Assembly: GCF_030818695.1 (NCBI RefSeq)
Contig: NZ_JAUTAR010000001.1
Location: forward strand, 3,342,501 to 3,406,500
Direction: 5' to 3'
Length of the DNA: 64,000 nt
Origin: Chryseobacterium sp. SORGH_AS_0447
Lineage (GTDB): Bacteria > Bacteroidota > Bacteroidia > Flavobacteriales > Weeksellaceae
The position numbers were made by a program, and so were the translations under genes. Of this stretch, positions 53,469 to 61,931 are shown piece by piece (position 1 is the stretch's first letter; each line of letters starts with the position of its first letter). The notes beneath the pieces were generated by a model. That model was not told the origin of the DNA. It did no database searches and saw only the letters and a program-made list of their open reading frames with translations.

Positions 53469-54041
53469 ATGAAAGCATTATTTGATTTTATCCTGAGATT
53501 TGGAAACCTCAATCCGCAGCAGATGGATTTTATTCGTTCGAAAGCTAAAGAAATAGCGATTCCAAAAGAAGAATACTTCTCAGAAGCCGGAAAAATAGCG
53601 AAGCAGGTGGGGTTTTTAACGGATGGAATTCTCAGGGTCTGCTACTACAACAACAAAAGCGAGGAAATCACCAAATATTTTATCGATGAAAACAATCTGG
53701 TGGTGGATCTGGAAAGCTTTGATAACCAGATCTGCTCCAGCGCATATGTGCAGGCCGTTACCGACTGTAAAATGATTGTCTTTGAAAGGAAAGATTGGCT
53801 GGAACTTATACAGACGATCGTTGGCTTCGATGCTATTGTTCACAAAATTATTTCCAGGGCACTGATGCAGAAAGTCGAAAGAAGAAGTCCGCTTGTTTCT
53901 GAAGATGCCACTACCCGCTACCTGAAATTCCTGGAGATTTACCCTTCCGCCGTAAACCGGATTCCGCTTTCCTATGTCGCCTCTTATCTGGGAGTAACCC
54001 AATCTTCGTTGAGTAGGATCAGGAAGAATGTAAAGTTGTGA
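53469..54041 (+). CDS. Crp/Fnr-family transcriptional regulator
   Basis: A 190-residue regulator with an N-terminal cNMP-binding-like beta-roll (EYFSEAGKIAKQVGFLTDGI) and C-terminal helix-turn-helix (IPLSYVASYLGVTQSSLSRIRKNV). It is like the regulator at 44291 but clearly distinct. A palindrome TTTGTCAAATGACAAATGC precedes it and, with one change, precedes the SDR gene downstream, so it probably controls itself and that gene. Its signal is unknown. Confidence 0.87.
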   Translation: MKALFDFILRFGNLNPQQMDFIRSKAKEIAIPKEEYFSEAGKIAKQVGFLTDGILRVCYYNNKSEEITKYFIDENNLVVDLESFDNQICSSAYVQAVTDCKMIVFERKDWLELIQTIVGFDAIVHKIISRALMQKVERRSPLVSEDATTRYLKFLEIYPSAVNRIPLSYVASYLGVTQSSLSRIRKNVKL

Positions 54042-54225
54042 AAGTCTGGAAGTCTGAAGTCCGGTGAGGGCCGAAGTCTGATATCTGATTCTGGCATAAA
54101 AATATTTAGCAAAAAATAAATCAGGAGAAAGCAGATGATAAAGCCAGAAGATCAAACCCGCACTCCCCTAACTTTCATCTTCTATCACCCATCTTCCAGC
54201 ACCCATCCTCCATTGAGATTCTCTT

Positions 54226-54244
54226 TTTGTCAAATGGCAAATGC
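54226..54244 (+). promoter_or_regulatory. Candidate Crp/Fnr operator, SDR copy
   Basis: TTTGTCAAATGGCAAATGC, identical to 53420-53438 except for one base, 55 bases before the SDR ATG. The rest of the 258-bp spacer holds AAGTCTG and CATCTTCC-type repeat words (54045-54215). Confidence 0.65.
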
Positions 54245-54299
54245 CGGTCCGGGAAATTAGCGGAATTTTGCTTCAGTAATTAATTAAAAATAAAACAAA

Positions 54300-55037
54300 A
54301 TGCAAACCGTACTTATTACAGGAGCCAACAGAAGCATCGGGCTGGAAACCGCCAGACAACTTTCCGAAAAAGGGTTATTCATTTATTTGGGCAGCCGGAA
54401 CCTTACCAAAGGTGAAGAAGTAGTAAAAGAGCTGAATGAAAAGGGATTTCAGAATATCAAAGCTATTGAAATTGATGTTACCAACCCGGAATCTGTTTTA
54501 AAAGCGAAAGAACAGATTGAAAAGGAGCAGGGAAAACTCGATATCCTGATCAACAATGCCGGGATTCTGGGCGTTCAGCCGCAGACCGCAGAAGCAACAG
54601 CCGTTTCAGACATCAGGGAAGTTTTTGAAACCAATTTCTTTGGCGTTATAACAGTCACCCAAGCTTTTCTGGAATTGCTTAAAAAATCGGACAGCCCGAG
54701 AATCAGCAATATCACATCCGGCTTAGGATCCCTCACCCTGCACAGCGACCCGGAATGGAAATATTATCATGTAAAAAATGCAGCATACGGACCTTCCAAA
54801 TCTGCACTAAATGCCTATACCATCGTTCTTGCTTATGAATTGAGAGCACTTCCTTTTAAAGTAAATGTAATCGATCCCGGATATACCGCAACCGATTTCA
54901 ATCATCACAGCGGACCGGGTTCCATAGAAAGTGCGGCATCCTTTATCATCAAACATACATTGACCGATGAAGACGGCCCGACCGGCCAGTATTTCAGCAA
55001 TGACATTGAAGATGAAACAGGGATCAGCCCGTGGTAA
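54300..55037 (+). CDS. Short-chain dehydrogenase/reductase (SDR)
   Basis: A 245-residue classical SDR: cofactor loop TGANRSIGLETA near residue 7, GSRNL near 32 (Arg suggests NADP), NNAGILG near 83, catalytic Tyr-x3-Lys in AAYGPSKSALNAY near 160, and DPGYTATD near 197. It reduces an unknown carbonyl. It is likely a target of the Crp/Fnr regulator at 53469 through the shared palindrome. A terminator follows. Confidence 0.9.
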   Translation: MQTVLITGANRSIGLETARQLSEKGLFIYLGSRNLTKGEEVVKELNEKGFQNIKAIEIDVTNPESVLKAKEQIEKEQGKLDILINNAGILGVQPQTAEATAVSDIREVFETNFFGVITVTQAFLELLKKSDSPRISNITSGLGSLTLHSDPEWKYYHVKNAAYGPSKSALNAYTIVLAYELRALPFKVNVIDPGYTATDFNHHSGPGSIESAASFIIKHTLTDEDGPTGQYFSNDIEDETGISPW

Positions 55038-55061
55038 CTTTTTCGCTCAACCCTAATTCAG

Positions 55062-55088
55062 GAGAAACTTTCGGGTTTCTCTTTTTTA
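55062..55088 (+). terminator. Terminator of the SDR gene
   Basis: GAGAAAC-TTTCGG-GTTTCTC followed by TTTTTT. Confidence 0.85.
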
Positions 55089-55133
55089 TTTGGAGACAAT
55101 TCTGCATATTTGGTCTGGAATAAATCTGATGAT

Positions 55134-55631
55134 ATGAAAAAAATAGTCCCTTTGTTGATGAGCTCCGGTTTAGTTCTCATCATGTCTTCCTGCAAACAGG
55201 ATAAAAAAGCCGGGCAGCAAACTGCTATGACAAAAGATACGTTAAACATCCGGACTGAAAGGGTTTCTGTCTCCGCACTGAAAGGCGATTACTGTTTTAT
55301 GAAAGCAGAAAACAAGGATACGACTTCCGTACACCTTGCGGTTTCCGGTGACCAGGTTAAAGGCGAGATGACCTGGCAGCCGTGGGAAAAGGACGGTGCT
55401 GCCGGCACTCTTTTAGGAAAACTTATTTCAGACAATGAAATGGAAGTGTTGTATGATTATACCATTGAAGGCAGTAAACAGACGGAGACCAAGATCATGA
55501 AAATCGATCAGGATAAATTGTACCTCAAAGTCGGTGAGCTTACCGATCCTAAAAATAACGGCAACCTCGTTTACAAAGATCCTTCAAAAGCCGTATACAG
55601 CGAAGTCCTGAATTCGGTATCCTGCAAATAA
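55134..55631 (+). CDS. Lipoprotein of unknown function
   Basis: A 165-residue lipoprotein (signal MKKIVPLLMSSGLVLIMSSC, Cys at 20, ATG 55134). After a basic linker comes a beta-rich domain (GDYCFMKAENKDTTSVHLAV, GEMTWQPWEKDGAAGTLLG, MEVLYDYTIEGSKQTETKI), which reads like a small calycin-type barrel found in several Bacteroidetes lipoproteins. No function can be named. Confidence 0.7.
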   Translation: MKKIVPLLMSSGLVLIMSSCKQDKKAGQQTAMTKDTLNIRTERVSVSALKGDYCFMKAENKDTTSVHLAVSGDQVKGEMTWQPWEKDGAAGTLLGKLISDNEMEVLYDYTIEGSKQTETKIMKIDQDKLYLKVGELTDPKNNGNLVYKDPSKAVYSEVLNSVSCK

Positions 55632-55679
55632 TCCCCGACAGGCACAAATGTTGTGCAAAGTTTATTTATAATCCATTCT

Positions 55680-55985
55680 ATGAAAACAACACCTCACTTT
55701 ACTGCCCTGCTTACCTATACTTCTACGGAAAATGGAGGGCTTACTGCTCCTGTATCGTCAGACCACAGGCCCACTATCAAGTTTCCTTTCGATGAAAACC
55801 TGTTTATTGCCATTCAGAAATTCAGCGGTGAAGAAGACCTGGTGTTTCCTGGGGATACCGTTAATTCGGAAGTCACCCTGCTTCAGCCGGAAAAGCTGAC
55901 GGGAAGCCTGTACGAAGGAATGGACTTTGACTTTTTTGAAGGTGATAAACCAATAGGTCATGGAACGATTACCGGACTATTTTAA
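55680..55985 (+). CDS. Free-standing EF-Tu domain-3-like protein
   Basis: A 101-residue protein resembling the C-terminal (third) beta-barrel domain of elongation factor Tu. It has TYTSTENGGLTAPVSSDHRP near the start, FPGDTVNSEVTLLQPEKL (compare MPGDNVKMTVTLIHPI of EF-Tu) and a closing FEGDKPIGHGTITGLF (compare REGGRTVGAGVV). There is no GTPase part. Known proteins of this kind are unstudied. It lies 48 bases after the lipoprotein gene. Confidence 0.7.
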   Translation: MKTTPHFTALLTYTSTENGGLTAPVSSDHRPTIKFPFDENLFIAIQKFSGEEDLVFPGDTVNSEVTLLQPEKLTGSLYEGMDFDFFEGDKPIGHGTITGLF

Positions 55986-56158
55986 AAGAATCTTTAGGTG
56001 AATATGGCTCCGTTGAATACCTTATTCTATTTTTAAAAATTATTTTATCTGATAATTAAGACGCACTCACGATAAGGATACATTCTTCGCGGATCAGGCT
56101 ACTTTTTCCGTTCCCCATCTTCCCATCTTTGTACCATCATTAAACAAATAGTAAAAAA

Positions 56159-56998
56159 ATGGAAACAAAAAAAGTATGGTTCGTTACAGGAGCCTCAAAA
56201 GGATTGGGATTCGAATTGGTTAAAAAATTATTGTCAGAAGGATTCCGGGTGGCAGCCACCAGCCGTACCGTCGCTTCTTTAACCAATTCTTTTGGAGAAA
56301 CTTCAGAAAACTTTTTACCGCTGGCCATGAACATTACCGACAACGAAGACGTAAAATTGTCCCTTGCCAAAACCGTTGAACATTTTGGAAACGTTGATGT
56401 TATTGTCAACAATGCAGGTTATGGCCAGTTGGGAACGCTGGAGGAACTAACCGATAAGGAAGCAAAAGCCAATTTTGAGGTGAATGTTTTCGGAAGCCTG
56501 AATGTAATCCGGAATGCGATGCCGTATCTGCGCGAACAGCAATCAGGAAATATCTTCAATATTTCTTCGATTGGCGGATATGCCGGGAACTTTCCGGGCT
56601 GGGGAATTTACTGTTCTACCAAATTTGCCGTGGCCGGATTTACCGAAGCTTTGGCAGAAGAAGCCAGGCCATTCGGAATTCATGCTACGGTAGTTTATCC
56701 GGGATATTTCCGTACGGATTTCCTGACCCAGGATTCTGCAAAGATCCCTGCCCGATCTATTGAAGCATATGAATCGGCGAGAAATTCGGAACAGGCTCAC
56801 CTTAATGAAATCAACGGAAATCAGCCGAACGATCCGGTAAAAGCCGCAGATGCATTAATCGCATTAAGCAAAGAACAAAATCCGCCGGTTCATTTCCTGC
56901 TGGGGATTGAAACCCACGAGTTTCTGAATCATAAGATTAATGCCATCACCAACGATGCCAAGGCCTGGGAACATCTGACCAATTCTACAGCTATTTAA
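56159..56998 (+). CDS. Short-chain dehydrogenase/reductase (SDR)
   Basis: A 279-residue classical SDR: TGASKGLGFELVKKL near residue 11, ATSRT near 36 (NADP type), NNAGYGQLG near 84, Ser in NISSIGGYAG near 136, and Tyr-x3-Lys in IYCSTKFAVAGF near 152. The C-terminal segment (FLLGIETHEFLNHKI) is as in SDRs often labelled oxidoreductase/retinol-type. Substrate unknown. Confidence 0.9.
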   Translation: METKKVWFVTGASKGLGFELVKKLLSEGFRVAATSRTVASLTNSFGETSENFLPLAMNITDNEDVKLSLAKTVEHFGNVDVIVNNAGYGQLGTLEELTDKEAKANFEVNVFGSLNVIRNAMPYLREQQSGNIFNISSIGGYAGNFPGWGIYCSTKFAVAGFTEALAEEARPFGIHATVVYPGYFRTDFLTQDSAKIPARSIEAYESARNSEQAHLNEINGNQPNDPVKAADALIALSKEQNPPVHFLLGIETHEFLNHKINAITNDAKAWEHLTNSTAI

Positions 56999-57035
56999 TA
57001 TTCTTTTAGCTTAAATCAATATTTAGGACCTGTTA

Positions 57036-57099
57036 AAGCTGTTTGAATTATTTTTGAATATAGAAAGTAATACTCTGTTTAAATTAATTCAAACAGCTT
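57036..57099. repeat. Hairpin with 15-bp perfect arms
   Basis: AAGCTGTTTGAATTA (57036-57050) and its exact inverse TAATTCAAACAGCTT (57085-57099) around a 34-base AT-rich loop. It lies 38 bases after the SDR stop without a T-run. The rest of the 450-bp gap to 57447 holds CATCCAGC/CTTCC words (57250-57285) and a TetR-like palindrome. Confidence 0.5.
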
Positions 57100-57384
57100 C
57101 TAACATAACTTGATTTCAGCTGTATTTAATTTAATTCTAGTCGTTTATTAAAGTAAAATATTTGGATTCGTTGTGGTGAGTCAGGATTTTTTACATAGAA
57201 TTTCTACTGATCGGTAAAAAACGATTTGACTGATACTTTTGCTCGTAAGAACTTCCGGCATCCAGCTTCCTTCTTTCAGACTGCTAATGCGATTGCTACT
57301 CTGACTTCAGGTTAATTATTTATATTTTCTACGGTTATCGGCACAAATTATGAAGTTTAACCGAAATAATTTCCGGCAGAAAAA

Positions 57385-57403
57385 TTTGACCAATCGGTCA
57401 TTT
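57385..57403 (+). promoter_or_regulatory. TetR-like palindrome
   Basis: TTTGACCAATCGGTCATTT contains TGACC-AATC-GGTCA, the general form of many TetR-family operators, 45 bases before the MDR-type reductase gene. No tetR gene is in the window. Confidence 0.4.
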
Positions 57404-57447
57404 ACCAACTGACCTGGGAAAAGTTTAAAATGAAACTTCGTACAAAA

Positions 57448-58416
57448 ATGGAAGCAATAGTAATTACAAAATCCGGGGGACCGGAGGTGTTAGCATTAAA
57501 AGAATATCCAACGCCCGAAATATCAGGAGATCAGGTATTGATAGAAGTAAAAGCAGCAGGACTTAACCGTCTGGATGTTTTTCAGCGTGAAGGAAATTAT
57601 CCGGCCCCTGCTGGTGTTCCTGACGATATTTTAGGGTTGGAAATCGCCGGAACAGTAGTTCAATGCGGACCGGATGTAACCGATTTTAAAACCGGTGATC
57701 AAGTCTGCGCTCTTTTGGAAGGCGGCGGTTATGCGGAATTTGTCAGCGTTCGTGAAGGTCAGTGCCTTCCGGTTCCTGAAGGGCTGGGTTTTGCAGAAGC
57801 GGCAAGTTTACCTGAAACCGTATTTACCGTCTGGTCGAATATTTTTCAGAGGGGAAATCTTCAGCCCGGAGAAACACTTCTGCTTCACGGAGGAAACAGC
57901 GGCATCGGCATTACCGGAATTCAGATTGCTCATGCTTTAGGCTCGAAAGTAATTGTCACCGTCGGCTCCGAAGAAAAAGGTAAAACCTGTCTCGATCTGG
58001 GAGCGGATTTATACATCAATTATAAAACTCAGAATTTTGAAGAGGAACTGCAAAATGAAGGAGTGGATGTAATTCTGGATATGATTGGCGGCGAATATTT
58101 AGCCAAAAATATCAATATCTTAAAACCTGACGGAAGACTTGTTCACATCAATGCAATAGATAGAAGCGAGACCAGCCTCGACATCAAGAAAGTAATGACA
58201 AAACGTTTAACGATTACCGGAAGCACACTCCGCAGCAGAGGATACGAATTCAAAAAACAACTCGCAAAAGAAGTTAAGAAGTATGTCTGGCCGTTGATCG
58301 AATCGAAACAATTCAAGCCTGTGATATTTCGGACTTTTTCTTTTTCAGAAGCTTCCGAAGCACACCGATTACTGGAAAACGGGACGCATACCGGTAAAAT
58401 CATTCTGGTAAGATAA
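57448..58416 (+). CDS. Zinc-free quinone-oxidoreductase-type alcohol dehydrogenase
   Basis: A roughly 322-residue MDR-superfamily protein of the quinone oxidoreductase (Qor/TP53I3-like) group. It has GLEIAGTVVQCGPDV near residue 65, a Rossmann motif HGGNSGIGITGIQIA near 145, DVILDMIGGEYLAKNI near 205, and the C-terminal SEASEAHRLLENGTHTGKIIL. No zinc-ligand cysteines are present. It likely reduces quinones or enones with NADPH. ATG 57448 (MEAIVITK) is the family-like start; one 18 bases earlier is possible. Confidence 0.88.
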   Translation: MEAIVITKSGGPEVLALKEYPTPEISGDQVLIEVKAAGLNRLDVFQREGNYPAPAGVPDDILGLEIAGTVVQCGPDVTDFKTGDQVCALLEGGGYAEFVSVREGQCLPVPEGLGFAEAASLPETVFTVWSNIFQRGNLQPGETLLLHGGNSGIGITGIQIAHALGSKVIVTVGSEEKGKTCLDLGADLYINYKTQNFEEELQNEGVDVILDMIGGEYLAKNINILKPDGRLVHINAIDRSETSLDIKKVMTKRLTITGSTLRSRGYEFKKQLAKEVKKYVWPLIESKQFKPVIFRTFSFSEASEAHRLLENGTHTGKIILVR

Positions 58417-58523
58417 CCTAAACCAGAATTAGATGCTAAATAAGAAGCTGGAAGAGGGATACTGGAAGTACGTATAGTTAATACACTTCTAATATTATTT
58501 ATTATTTTAATCTAAGAAACAAA

Positions 58524-58595
58524 ATCAACTCATTGATGTTGAAATCATTTGTTAATTGTAAAATAATACCTTTAATTGAAAGCACATGAGTTGAT
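58524..58595. repeat. Inverted repeat in the spacer before the zinc alcohol dehydrogenase
   Basis: ATCAACTCAT (58524-58533) and ATGAGTTGAT (58586-58595). The 316-bp gap (58417-58732) also has GAAGCTGGAAG-type words and TAGACC-CCTGGC-GGTCTC at 58673-58690, a TetR-like near-palindrome. No gene was seen. Confidence 0.35.
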
Positions 58596-58732
58596 GTGAA
58601 CTGAGAAAACCAATATCAAGCTCTACATATATTATTAGAAATCAGCTCCTTTTAAAAAATATATACTAAAATTAGACCCCTGGCGGTCTCGCTTTTGATG
58701 CATATATTTCATCACCAACAAAATAGAAATAT

Positions 58733-59884
58733 ATGTTAGCAATGAATTTTCGCGGATCTTTTCGCGTGCGTGCAGACCGCAATATGCCGGAACCGCAGAT
58801 AGAACATCCGGAAGACGCCATCGTGCGGGTTTTAAGATCCTGCATCTGCGGCTCGGATCTGCATCTTTATCATGGCCTTGTTCCCGATACCCGTGTCGGT
58901 ACTACTTTCGGCCATGAATTTATTGGGGAAGTTGTTGAAATCGGTTCCTCTGTACAAAAACTGAAAGTAGGCGATAAGGTCATGGTGCCTTTTAATATTG
59001 CCTGTGGAAAATGTGCATTTTGTAAACAGGAACTTTACGGCAATTGCCATGAGTCTAATCCAATGGCAACTGCTGTCGGAGGTATTTTTGGATACTCCCA
59101 CACGGCCGGGGGTTATCAGGGCGGACAGGCAGAATATGCCCGGGTGCCTTATGCAGATGTTGGTCCAACCGTAATTCCCGAGTGGATGGATCCCGACGAT
59201 GCGGTATTGCTTACCGATGTAGTACCAACGGGCTATCAGGCCGCAGAAATGGCGGGCATTCAGACAGGCGATACGGTAGTGATTTTCGGCGCCGGACCCA
59301 TTGGTATTATGGCAGCCAAGTCGGCATGGCTTTTTGGCGCAGGACGAGTGATCGTGATCGATGAGCTGGAATACAGACTCGACTTTGTCGCCAAGTATGC
59401 ACAATGTGAGGCTTATAATTTTAACAGCATCGGTGATCCGGTGGTCTTTATTAAAACACAAACCGATTCTCTGGGAGCAGATGTCTGCATTGATGCCGTA
59501 GGCTGCGAGGCAAAAGGAAATCTCACAAATACGATTCTGGGGACAAAGCTCCTTTTGCAGGGTGGATCTACCACCGCGCTTCACTGGGCCATCAATTCCG
59601 TGAAGAAGGGCGGGATTGTTTCTGTTGTAGGCGTCTACGGACCTACAGACGCTTTGGTACCGATCGGAAATGTAGTGAATAAAGGAATTACGATCCGTGC
59701 CAACCAGGCATCCGTGAAACGCCATTTACCCAAGCTGATTGAGCACGTAAAAAACGGCATTCTGGATCCGAAACAGATCATCACTCACCGGGTTCCGCTA
59801 GAAGAGGTAGCCGATGCCTATCATATATTTTCACGCAAGCTGGACGGCTGTATCAAAACTGTGCTTATTCCGCCAACTGCATAA
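58733..59884 (+). CDS. Zinc-dependent alcohol dehydrogenase (formaldehyde-dehydrogenase-like)
   Basis: A 383-residue MDR enzyme. The catalytic zinc site is visible in SCICGSDLHLYHG near residue 37 and TTFGHEFIGEV near 60. The structural zinc site is the four-Cys CGKCAFCKQELYGNC near 92. The Rossmann motif is VIFGAGPIGIMAAKSA near 183. GYSHTAGGYQGGQAEYARVP is typical of the glutathione-independent formaldehyde-dehydrogenase-like subgroup. It starts ATG 58733 or 58742. It is probably cotranscribed with the small protein gene 28 bases downstream. Confidence 0.9.
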   Translation: MLAMNFRGSFRVRADRNMPEPQIEHPEDAIVRVLRSCICGSDLHLYHGLVPDTRVGTTFGHEFIGEVVEIGSSVQKLKVGDKVMVPFNIACGKCAFCKQELYGNCHESNPMATAVGGIFGYSHTAGGYQGGQAEYARVPYADVGPTVIPEWMDPDDAVLLTDVVPTGYQAAEMAGIQTGDTVVIFGAGPIGIMAAKSAWLFGAGRVIVIDELEYRLDFVAKYAQCEAYNFNSIGDPVVFIKTQTDSLGADVCIDAVGCEAKGNLTNTILGTKLLLQGGSTTALHWAINSVKKGGIVSVVGVYGPTDALVPIGNVVNKGITIRANQASVKRHLPKLIEHVKNGILDPKQIITHRVPLEEVADAYHIFSRKLDGCIKTVLIPPTA

Positions 59885-59912
59885 CAAGTTTTTAACTAAA
59901 AAAAATTACAAC

Positions 59913-60440
59913 ATGCTTACAGATGAAACAAAGCCGTCCGACTTTAAAAAAAGCGAACAGGCAGATTATACGCAGATAAAAGGTTGGGGAATCGATGCAG
60001 ATCCTGAAAATGATCCTGTCTACCCTATGAAGAAACGGACCAATGAGGAACATAAAGGTTATACATGGGAACGGCCGGAACAGCAGCCTGAAAAGGTTGA
60101 AATTCTAAAATCCGTAGAGCGGCCTAATCTAACCGCTGCTTTTGGGACTGCCTCACCGCCCGAAGGTGTAAACGGAGCCATCAGAAAATTTGCCTTCCGT
60201 TACAGTGAATCCAGCTATGGCCGATGGTTGCCGCTGGTACTCGCAGACCGCGTAGGCGCAGTGGAAGGAATTATTGATGACTTAAAAAACGGTCATCTGC
60301 CCAATATCTTTGCCGAACGTGGCTGGGGAGCCGAATGGAAGTACAATAAAAAGAACTTCCTGTTGAAAATAGCTGCAGCCGCTGCAGTAACGGCTATTGC
60401 GATAAGCGTAATATCTTCAAAAAAGGACAACGAGGACTAA
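59913..60440 (+). CDS. Protein with C-terminal membrane anchor, unknown function
   Basis: A 175-residue protein starting at ATG 59913 (MLTDETKPSDFKKSEQ). The N-terminal 75 residues are polar and Pro/Glu-rich (GWGIDADPENDPVYPMKKRT, YTWERPEQQPEKVEIL). The middle has GTASPPEGVNGAIRKFAFRY and WLPLVLADRVGAVEGIIDDL, and the C-terminus is one membrane helix (FLLKIAAAAAVTAIAISVIS) with a basic end. I do not recognise a named function. It appears linked to the dehydrogenase upstream and ends in a terminator. Confidence 0.65.
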   Translation: MLTDETKPSDFKKSEQADYTQIKGWGIDADPENDPVYPMKKRTNEEHKGYTWERPEQQPEKVEILKSVERPNLTAAFGTASPPEGVNGAIRKFAFRYSESSYGRWLPLVLADRVGAVEGIIDDLKNGHLPNIFAERGWGAEWKYNKKNFLLKIAAAAAVTAIAISVISSKKDNED

Positions 60441-60447
60441 TACTTAG

Positions 60448-60473
60448 GGCCGGAAGAAATTCCGGTCTTTTTT
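60448..60473 (+). terminator. Terminator after the dehydrogenase-membrane protein pair
   Basis: GGCCGGAA-GAAA-TTCCGGTC followed by TTTTTT. Confidence 0.9.
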
Positions 60474-60593
60474 ATATTATGTTTAGAGTTGTTTACGTTC
60501 TTCAAACAATAAAAATTCGACAAGCTATGTTTTCATTTTCTTAATTCTTCAACTTCGTACATCGAATTTATTTAATTTAATAACTTAGCTTTT

Positions 60594-61508
60594 ATGAAAG
60601 AAACTTTCCGTTTTAATTCCATATCCGATTTTCATGCTTTCTGTGGTCTGCCTAAGCCGGAACATCCGTTGATCAGCCTGATCGATTACAGCAAAGTGCA
60701 GTATCCTGTAAATGATGATGAAATGAAGTGGATCCAGGACTATTATTCGATTGGCTTGAAGAGAAATGTAAATGCACGGTTCAATTATGGTCAGCAGCAG
60801 TATGATTTCGATTCCGGCGTGCTGTGTTTTGTTTCTCCGCTCCAGTTTCTGCGGATTGAAATGAAACCCGATGTTGAAGTGGAACCGACCGGATATTTGC
60901 TTTTAATCCATCCCGATTTTCTCTGGGGATCTCCCCTGATCAAAAAGATGAAATCCTATGAATTTTTCAGCTACCGGATCAACGAAGCGCTTTTCCTGTC
61001 GGAGAAAGAAGAGAAAATCATTGTCGACCTGTTTAAAAACATCGAAAAAGAATACCAGAACAACATTGATAAATTTACACAAGAGTTGATCATTGCTCAG
61101 CTGGACCTGTTCCTGATTTATTCCGAACGTTTTTATGAACGCCAGTTCCTGACCCGGAAAAAATCAAGCCACGAGCTGCTTGATAAGTTTGAGGAAGTCC
61201 TTTCCAGTTATTTTGAAAGCGGAAACCTTTTGGAAAAAGGGATTCCTTCCGTAACCACCATCGCCGACCAGCTGAATATTTCGCCCAATTACCTCGGAAG
61301 TCTGCTGCGTATCCATACCCAACAAAATACCCAGCAGCATATCCAGAACAAGCTCATCGATTATGCCAAGGAACGCCTGAGCACCACTACTCTATCCGTT
61401 AGCGAAATTGCTTATGAACTGGGTTTTGAGCATCCACAGTCTTTCAGTAAGTTGTTCAAGCAGAAGGTGAAGCAGTCGCCGGGGGAATTTAGGCGGTTGT
61501 TTAATTGA
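60594..61508 (+). CDS. AraC-family transcriptional regulator
   Basis: A 304-residue regulator with a cupin-like N-terminal sensing domain (about 1-180) and a C-terminal AraC double helix-turn-helix: TIADQLNISPNYLGSLLRIH near residue 220 and SVSEIAYELGFEHPQSFSKL near 268, ending QSPGEFRRLFN. Targets are not evident. It may act on the dehydrogenase genes upstream, which run in the same direction. Confidence 0.92.
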   Translation: MKETFRFNSISDFHAFCGLPKPEHPLISLIDYSKVQYPVNDDEMKWIQDYYSIGLKRNVNARFNYGQQQYDFDSGVLCFVSPLQFLRIEMKPDVEVEPTGYLLLIHPDFLWGSPLIKKMKSYEFFSYRINEALFLSEKEEKIIVDLFKNIEKEYQNNIDKFTQELIIAQLDLFLIYSERFYERQFLTRKKSSHELLDKFEEVLSSYFESGNLLEKGIPSVTTIADQLNISPNYLGSLLRIHTQQNTQQHIQNKLIDYAKERLSTTTLSVSEIAYELGFEHPQSFSKLFKQKVKQSPGEFRRLFN

Positions 61509-61566
61509 AAACAACTGCTTACATTATTTAAAATTTAATTTTAATTTTGATTTAAATACATCAGTT

Positions 61567-61787
61567 ATGGATCTTCAAACTCGAAAATTAAACTTAATCA
61601 CTTATCTTGCTCAGTTACAGGATGAGCATTTCTTCGATAAAATTAAAGACTATATTTTATCAAAATTGGAAAAAGATCGTTTCGACTTGACTCCTTTTTG
61701 TGTAGAGACTTTAATAACCCGCATTGAACAATCTGCGGAAGATTTAAAACCCAGGAAGATTTGGAAAGTCAATCTTTTAATTGGTAG
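61567..61787 (+). pseudogene. Type II antitoxin remnant, frameshifted near the 3' end
   Basis: A short helical antitoxin-like protein (MDLQTRKLNLITYLAQLQDE). As written it runs to 61794 with an odd end (KIWKVNLLIGRI). One added base in the stretch TTTAAAACCC (61743-61752) gives KTQEDLESQSFNW and a stop at 61785-61787, the usual C-terminus of antitoxins paired with RelE-type toxins. The toxin gene would start 3 bases later. Confidence 0.6.
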
Positions 61788-61790
61788 AAT

Positions 61791-61891
61791 ATGAAATTAG
61801 TCTGGACTGAATTCGCTATTGAAAATTTAAAAATCATTTTCGTAGACAAAATCCGATGAAAATAATCGATGAGAAACGGAATATAAAATAA
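61791..61891 (+). pseudogene. RelE/ParE-type toxin remnant with internal deletion
   Basis: Begins MKLVWTEFAIENLK, the typical start of RelE-like toxins (usual length about 95 residues), then breaks after 22 codons. In a different frame, RRQNPMKIIDEKRNIK up to TAA 61889-61891 matches the usual toxin end. So most of the middle was lost in an out-of-frame deletion. No active toxin can be made. Confidence 0.6.
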
Positions 61892-61922
61892 AAAGAGAAG
61901 CTTTTTGGCTTCTCTTTTTATT
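61891..61922. terminator. Bidirectional terminator between the toxin remnant and gldG
   Basis: AAAGAGAAGC and GCTTCTCTTT form a stem around a short T-rich loop, with A-run and T-run on the two sides, so it can end messages from both directions. Confidence 0.85.
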
Positions 61923-61931
61923 TTATATCAT

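Noticed and set aside
53616..54155. 179-codon minus-strand ORF opposite the second Crp/Fnr gene
   Set aside because: Antisense to a clear helix-turn-helix gene; no signal or domain.
58832..59725. 297-codon minus-strand ORF opposite the zinc alcohol dehydrogenase
   Set aside because: Long only because the sense gene is GC-richer; rich in His, Cys and Arg, with no domain. The sense strand has clear zinc sites.
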